Below are positions 60,066-64,000 of a DNA stretch of 64,000 nucleotides, in pieces. Positions within the stretch are counted from its first letter, which is position 1. Each line of letters starts with the position of its first letter. The translations under genes and the position numbers were made by a program. The DNA comes from CAZNXJ01 sp964577115 (GTDB taxonomy: Bacteria; Planctomycetota; Planctomycetia; Pirellulales; Pirellulaceae). The stretch lies in the NCBI GenBank assembly GCA_964577115.1, contig CAZNXJ010000007.1:1-64000 (forward strand), written 5' to 3'. The notes beneath the pieces were generated by a model. The model was given only the letters and a program-made list of their open reading frames with translations. It was not told the DNA's origin and made no database searches.

Positions 60066-60095
60066 ATTATAGACAGAGAAAGTTCCGCGAGTCAC
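60066..60095 (-). promoter_or_regulatory. Predicted sigma-70 promoter of the sensor kinase
   Basis: On the minus strand, TATAAT (60071-60066) is a perfect -10 box, and GTGACT (60095-60090) lies 18 bp upstream. Transcription would begin near 60059, giving a leader of about 36 bases to the TTG start at 60023. It is the clearest promoter seen in the window. Confidence 0.6.
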
Positions 60096-60193
60096 TTCCC
60101 GGAGGGAAGGTCGCTCGGATTGCTGCGGCGCTGGTCCGCGATTGCGTCAATGCCTGGAGTGGCTGTCCGCGCAGAGCGCGTCGTCGGCCGAGG

Positions 60194-60523
60194 CTACGGC
60201 TCAAGTAGGATTGTCAGGAGAAACGAAGCGTCTTCGATACAGTGCACCGAGTGAGGGTCGCCGCCCTCGAGATAGAGCATCTGGCCGGCCGTCAATTCCT
60301 GCGTTGTTCCTCGAGCTGTAAAGGCGATCTTTCCCTCCAAGCAGTGCACGGTAATCTCGCGTGGCGCCCGGTGCTCGGCGATCTCCTTGCCGGCTGCCAT
60401 GACGAGTCGCACGACTTCGAGATTTTTCGTCTTGATCAACGTCGTAGTCCTGCTATCGGCCAAGACGGGTCCGAGCGGGCGGACGTCGATCACTTCACCG
60501 GGCTGCGCATGGGGGATCGCCAT
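60194..60523 (-). CDS. Small cupin protein
   Basis: A 109-residue single-domain cupin. Motif 1 is EIAEHRAPREITVHCLEG (about 47-64) and motif 2 GGDPHSVHCIED (about 87-98), together giving His residues for a metal site. No catalytic class can be named. It follows the DUF542 gene by 32 bp in the same direction, so a joint role in redox or nitrosative stress is possible. It is not membrane-bound. Confidence 0.82.
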   Translation of the reverse strand: MAIPHAQPGEVIDVRPLGPVLADSRTTTLIKTKNLEVVRLVMAAGKEIAEHRAPREITVHCLEGKIAFTARGTTQELTAGQMLYLEGGDPHSVHCIEDASFLLTILLEP

Positions 60524-60555
60524 CGATGGTTTCTCCTGAGGTTAGATGCCAACGA

Positions 60556-60762
60556 CTACGCATCGCACTTCCGCGACATGCGAATCGCCTCGTTGATTTC
60601 GCCGAGCACCTGGCGGACGTCCAGTCCCCGTTCGTTACACGCGTATTCGAGCGACTTTCCTCCGCACGAATAGTCGATGCCCAGCCGCTCGAAGACGGGT
60701 AATACTTCGGGATGATCAATCACCCAGTCAGGGACGGACGTGTCCTGGTCGCAGTCGCTCAT
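60556..60762 (-). CDS. DUF542 / ScdA N-terminal domain protein
   Basis: A 68-residue protein equal to the N-terminal domain of ScdA/YtfE/RIC iron-sulfur repair proteins. The signature DYSCGGKSLEYAC (30-42) has Cys33 and Cys42. Full RIC proteins add a hemerythrin-like di-iron domain, absent here. Stand-alone DUF542 proteins often sit near nitric-oxide or nitrate-related genes. It is upstream of the cupin. Confidence 0.85.
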   Translation of the reverse strand: MSDCDQDTSVPDWVIDHPEVLPVFERLGIDYSCGGKSLEYACNERGLDVRQVLGEINEAIRMSRKCDA

Positions 60763-60857
60763 AGTACGGAATCCTCGCGCGTCATGGGTCCATTAGCCCC
60801 CACCGCGTCACGTTCTGCAACCCCGCAGGTGGATGAGCACCGGAGGCACACGCCCGA

Positions 60858-61616
60858 TTACAAAAAGAACAGCTTCAGCCCGGCCACGACGAGCATGGCG
60901 CCGAGCAGACGGCGCAGAGTGAGGCTGCCGAGTCGGCGGCTGCCAAGTTCGGAGCCAATGAGCCCGCCGGCGACGGCCGCCAACGCCCAGAACGGAAGGC
61001 CGGGCGGAAGCGCTGGGACAGTGGCGAGCTGTCCAAAGAGACCCGCGATGGAATTGACGAGGATGAACGCCGCAGAAATGCCCGCCGCCTCGCGCGTCTC
61101 GGCCCAACCGGTCAGCAGCAAAAGGGGCGTGAGAAATATGCCACCGCCGGTTCCCGTGAGTCCCGCGAGCAGCCCGATGCCGCTGCCGCAAACGACGGCG
61201 AGCACGGCGAGCATACGCTGAGTGGAGGGTGCTCGCGTGCGCGCCGTCGGCGGCGTACGCGTGGCGCCCGGGCGAAGAATCAAACGAGCGGCAGCGATCA
61301 GCAAAATGGCGCCGACGATCTGCTTGTACAGGTTACCGGGTAGCGCGACCGCGCCCCCGACGTACGCAAGCGGCACCGAACCGAGCGCGAACGGCAGGAA
61401 CACGCGCCAGGAAAAACACCCCGCGCGGTAGAACCGGATGGTGCCGATGCTGGCGACCAGAATGTTCAGTGACAATGCGGCCGGTTTCATTACGCCCGGC
61501 GCAACACCCAGTAGCGCCATCGCAGCAAGATACCCAGAACCTCCGCCATGCCCGACGGATGAATAAAGCACCGCCGCGAGAAAGATCAGGATGGATAGTA
61601 GCGCCGAGTCGCTCAT
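60858..61616 (-). CDS. TauE/SafE-family membrane exporter
   Basis: A 252-residue protein with about eight membrane helices in two homologous halves. The N-terminal half has VGHGGGSGYLAAM and the C-terminal half TGTGGGIFLTPLL, the duplicated Gly-rich motifs of the family, which transports sulfite, sulfoacetate or similar anions. It starts 8 bp after the ogt stop. The substrate is unknown. Confidence 0.88.
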   Translation of the reverse strand: MSDSALLSILIFLAAVLYSSVGHGGGSGYLAAMALLGVAPGVMKPAALSLNILVASIGTIRFYRAGCFSWRVFLPFALGSVPLAYVGGAVALPGNLYKQIVGAILLIAAARLILRPGATRTPPTARTRAPSTQRMLAVLAVVCGSGIGLLAGLTGTGGGIFLTPLLLLTGWAETREAAGISAAFILVNSIAGLFGQLATVPALPPGLPFWALAAVAGGLIGSELGSRRLGSLTLRRLLGAMLVVAGLKLFFL

Positions 61617-61624
61617 ACGCGATG

Positions 61625-62203
61625 CTAGACGCTCGCCATGACGGCTCGGGCCTCAAGGGCTAACAGGCGTTTCTTCATCGTGAGGCCTTCCGGCGCGGAA
61701 TAACCTCCTAGCCCGCCGGAGCTACCCAGCACTCGATGGCACGGGACGATCAGCGGCCAACGGTTCGTACGCATTACATTGCCCACCGCGCGTGCCGCGC
61801 GCGGCGCACCCACCTCGGCTGCCAGTTCGGCGTAGGTTCGCGTCTCGCCATAGGGAATCGCGCGGCACACTTCCGTCACGCGCCGGCGAAAGGCAGTAAA
61901 TCCGGAGAGGTCGATGGCGATTTCGCGCAAATCATGGACTTCGCCCGAAGCATAACCGCGCAGCTGCTGGATCGCCGATAAACACGGTTCCGGAATATGA
62001 AGCCGCTCCGGCGCCGCCTGAAAATCCTCCTCGGCCAGCACGCGCGCGACGTCGTACGATGCACCGCCAACCCGCGAAAGCGCAGCCGTGCGCGTCGGCT
62101 GACCGAACCAAAAATCGATCAGTGTGTCGGCGTGCCACAGCCCCGTCATCCAGCCGAGTTCGGAGGGGAAAACATACACCTGACGAGCCACCCGACCGAC
62201 CAT
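61625..62203 (-). CDS. ogt: Methylated-DNA-protein-cysteine methyltransferase
   Basis: A 192-residue suicide repair protein that removes O6-alkyl groups from guanine. The acceptor is Cys155 in LIVPCHRVLG, the Asn hinge and Arg finger lie in VGNVMRTNRWP (140-150), and the wing follows in GGLGGYS. An N-terminal RNaseH-like domain (1-95) is present, so it is a full Ogt type. It is first in the operon with the TauE/SafE gene. Confidence 0.93.
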   Translation of the reverse strand: MVGRVARQVYVFPSELGWMTGLWHADTLIDFWFGQPTRTAALSRVGGASYDVARVLAEEDFQAAPERLHIPEPCLSAIQQLRGYASGEVHDLREIAIDLSGFTAFRRRVTEVCRAIPYGETRTYAELAAEVGAPRAARAVGNVMRTNRWPLIVPCHRVLGSSGGLGGYSAPEGLTMKKRLLALEARAVMASV

Positions 62204-62436
62204 GATTCACCTGCACTTTCCGACTATCTGTCCTGCGACATCCATGCTGGCAGAACCTGAAAAGGTGCTGAAAATATCGGAAAAACCCGGCAAGACCGCC
62301 GGCCACCGCTTTGAAGCCCCGCGGCCGCGATTCTATACTGGGGCCAACCGCCAGAACAAGCAGCGACCGCTCCACTGACCGCAGGAGGCCAATTGGTCGG
62401 AGCCCTCTAGAGCCACGCGCGCGAAAGGAACTCGGC

Positions 62437-63180
62437 ATGACTCGCTATAACGCGTTCAGCGACGATTTCTACGTCAACATGAACCTGAACACCGAGCTGG
62501 ACTTGCCGCAGAGCCGCGAGACGGTGCTGCATTACTTCGAGCAGGTACAGCGGAAATACCCCAGCATGCGGAATTTCTACAACCGCGAGCGTCAGGAGCT
62601 GGTCCTGGAAGAGGACAAAGACCAGGGGAGCTATCGGTGGGCGAGCATCGAACAGCGGCGCATCAGCTCCGGTTACGTCAATCCGCCGACCGCCGAGGAC
62701 GCGCTGAAACAGCACGCCTATCTGCTGGAGCTCGTGCCGTACAGCCTGTCGATCAGCCCGCTCGACTGTGAATCGCTGAACGTCATGTACGGTTTCGATT
62801 TCACCTACCGCGGCAATCACAATCAACTGCTCGCCGAAGCGCTCGGGCTGATCTCGCCGTTCGATCGCCTGGCACACATTCCCGGCGCAACGATCCTCTC
62901 CAACGAACCGTCGATCCAACTGGCCCTCGACGACGACTGCCGCGTCCAGTGCCGACTCAGCTTCGAATCGCGTACCAGCGCTTACCATGTGCGCACGGGC
63001 GATTATCCCGAGGATCAACTGAGCGTTTATTTGACGGTGCGGCGTTACGGGAGTCTTGAGAAGGGCGAAACTTTTCCGCAGGCCTTTCAGCGCCTCGCGA
63101 CCATCTGCCGCGATTTGGTCGACGAGTACATGGTCGACGGCATTCTCCGGCCGCTCCAAGAAACGATCGCCATCAAGTAA
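62437..63180 (+). CDS. Conserved-looking hypothetical protein
   Basis: A 247-residue soluble protein with good codon character and AAGGAAC before the ATG at 62437. The fold looks alpha/beta: a helix with ETVLHYFEQVQRKYPSM, strands ELVLEED and YRWASIEQRRISSGYV, and a late RRYGSLEKGETFPQAF. It recalls TIGR04255-like phrases, but I cannot place it firmly. It has no signal peptide or membrane segment. It is a single gene with the ogt operon diverging. Function is unknown. Confidence 0.7.
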   Translation: MTRYNAFSDDFYVNMNLNTELDLPQSRETVLHYFEQVQRKYPSMRNFYNRERQELVLEEDKDQGSYRWASIEQRRISSGYVNPPTAEDALKQHAYLLELVPYSLSISPLDCESLNVMYGFDFTYRGNHNQLLAEALGLISPFDRLAHIPGATILSNEPSIQLALDDDCRVQCRLSFESRTSAYHVRTGDYPEDQLSVYLTVRRYGSLEKGETFPQAFQRLATICRDLVDEYMVDGILRPLQETIAIK

Positions 63181-63315
63181 GCGCCGCCGACCGGCTGCGG
63201 TTCCATCCGCGAGCGGCTCCCAGTAGTAATTCGTTGACGCACCGGCGCACAGCCCTTAGCATCGAGGGCATTCACGGGAAGTGGACTTTCCGCGTCAGCT
63301 CCGGAGCGATCGACG

Positions 63316-64000
63316 ATGCAGTTGACCGACGCCGCTCGAACGGTTCCCACACCATGCCGAAAACTTGCCGCCGTGTGGGCAGCTTTCGTTATGCTCGCAG
63401 CGGCGGTGACGGTGCACGCAGGCGATAATGCGCCCGCCACGCCGGCGGAGCGCGAACACATCGAACTGTTCGAAACGCGCATTCGCCCGCTGCTTGCCAA
63501 GCATTGCTATGAGTGCCATGGGAGTGAGAAGCAGCGCGGGGGACTGCGTCTCGACTCGCGCGCGGCCATGCTCGCCGGAGGCGAATCGGGCGCGGCCATT
63601 GAACCCGGTGATCCGACGCAGAGCTTGCTCATGGCGGCCGTCAACTATGAAGCGTTGGAGATGCCACCGAGCGGCCAGATATCGGCGGGAGAAATTGAGC
63701 TACTTGCGCGGTGGATAGAGCTTGGAGCTCCCTGGCCGGGCGAAGACTCTGCGGCGCCGGCCGACGTTCGACCGGCCGAACCGAAGATCACGGATGAAGA
63801 CCGGGCCTGGTGGGCCTTCCAGCCGCTGGCCGATGTCGCCCCCCCTGCTCTGTCGGACCCGTGGATCCAAGGCCCACTGGACGCGTTTATCCTCGAGCGG
63901 CTCGCTTCGGCCGGCCTTCGCCCTGCTCCGCCGGCGGATCGCCGGGTACTTGCCCGGCGAGCGTATTTCGACCTGTGGGGACTCCCGCCCACGCCGGAGC
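63316..64000 (+). CDS. Planctomycete cytochrome / DUF1549 protein, 3' end beyond window
   Basis: The first 228 residues are present. A signal peptide covers about 15-36 (LAAVWAAFVMLAAAVTVHA). The cytochrome domain has CYECH at 64-68, then GGLRLDSRAAMLAGG and MPPSG, followed by GPLDAFILERL, where DUF1549 begins, and the YFDLWGLPPTPE start of its core at the edge. This is the usual domain order, unlike the protein at 38643. A DUF1501 gene probably follows outside the window. Another ATG is possible but this one fits the signal peptide. Confidence 0.88.
   Translation, partial: MQLTDAARTVPTPCRKLAAVWAAFVMLAAAVTVHAGDNAPATPAEREHIELFETRIRPLLAKHCYECHGSEKQRGGLRLDSRAAMLAGGESGAAIEPGDPTQSLLMAAVNYEALEMPPSGQISAGEIELLARWIELGAPWPGEDSAAPADVRPAEPKITDEDRAWWAFQPLADVAPPALSDPWIQGPLDAFILERLASAGLRPAPPADRRVLARRAYFDLWGLPPTPE

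Overview
The window looks like chromosomal DNA of a GC-rich planctomycete. The support is lineage-typical protein families: planctomycete-type cytochrome/DUF1549/DUF1553 proteins, a DUF1501 protein with a Tat signal, a DUF1559 pilin-like protein, two DUF1580-like small HTH proteins, and a bacterial microcompartment (BMC) locus with the gene order of the Planctomycetes-Verrucomicrobia (PVM) type. Two tRNA genes, Ala(CGC) and Ser(GCT), are present. No rRNA, CRISPR array or insertion sequence was seen. Layout: 1-7958 is one end of an integrative element inserted at the 3' end of tRNA-Ala. All of its genes run leftward: tyrosine integrase, several small HTH and zinc-ribbon proteins, then a replication module (initiator-like protein, DnaC-like loader, DnaB-like helicase cut by the window edge). 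The initiator gene carries internal tandem repeats and an inverted repeat, which suggests a lambda-O-like internal origin. From 8700 to 25900 there are housekeeping and metabolic genes: a sugar-binding lipoprotein diverging from xylulokinase, a lone winged-helix regulator, methylisocitrate lyase with (methyl)citrate synthase, a polytopic membrane protein with a Nudix hydrolase, argC and argJ, a GT2-TPR protein, an extremely acidic protein, ileS and purN. From 26240 to 35067 is the BMC operon: DeoR-type regulator, PduL, two BMC-H shell proteins, an acetate-kinase-like enzyme, three BMC-P vertex proteins, a CoA-acylating aldehyde dehydrogenase, an uncharacterised cargo-like protein, a class II aldolase and a lactate/malate dehydrogenase homologue. 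The inferred pathway is cleavage of fuculose- or rhamnulose-1-phosphate to DHAP and lactaldehyde, then lactaldehyde to lactyl-CoA, lactyl-phosphate and lactate with ATP formation, and NAD recycling by the dehydrogenase. Four proteins carry amphipathic encapsulation-type helices. From 35100 to 64000 come an NT-HD protein, an M28 peptidase with PDZ domains, a LamG/cytochrome/DUF1549/DUF1553 protein paired with DUF1501, PepSY membrane, pilin-like and esterase genes, a MacB/LolCDE-like ABC exporter, a large helical-repeat protein paired with a SWIM zinc-finger protein, a FadL-type porin, a cobalamin-binding histidine kinase translationally coupled to a ChuX/HutX-like heme protein, a cupin plus DUF542 pair, TauE/SafE with Ogt, a protein of unknown function, and the start of a second cytochrome/DUF1549 gene. 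The most promising leads beyond known systems are the cobalamin (possibly light) sensor kinase coupled to a heme-trafficking protein, the isolated SWIM/helical-repeat pair, the internal origin of the integrative element, and the BMC cargo protein of unknown function. All calls are from reading the sequence; no database search was run.
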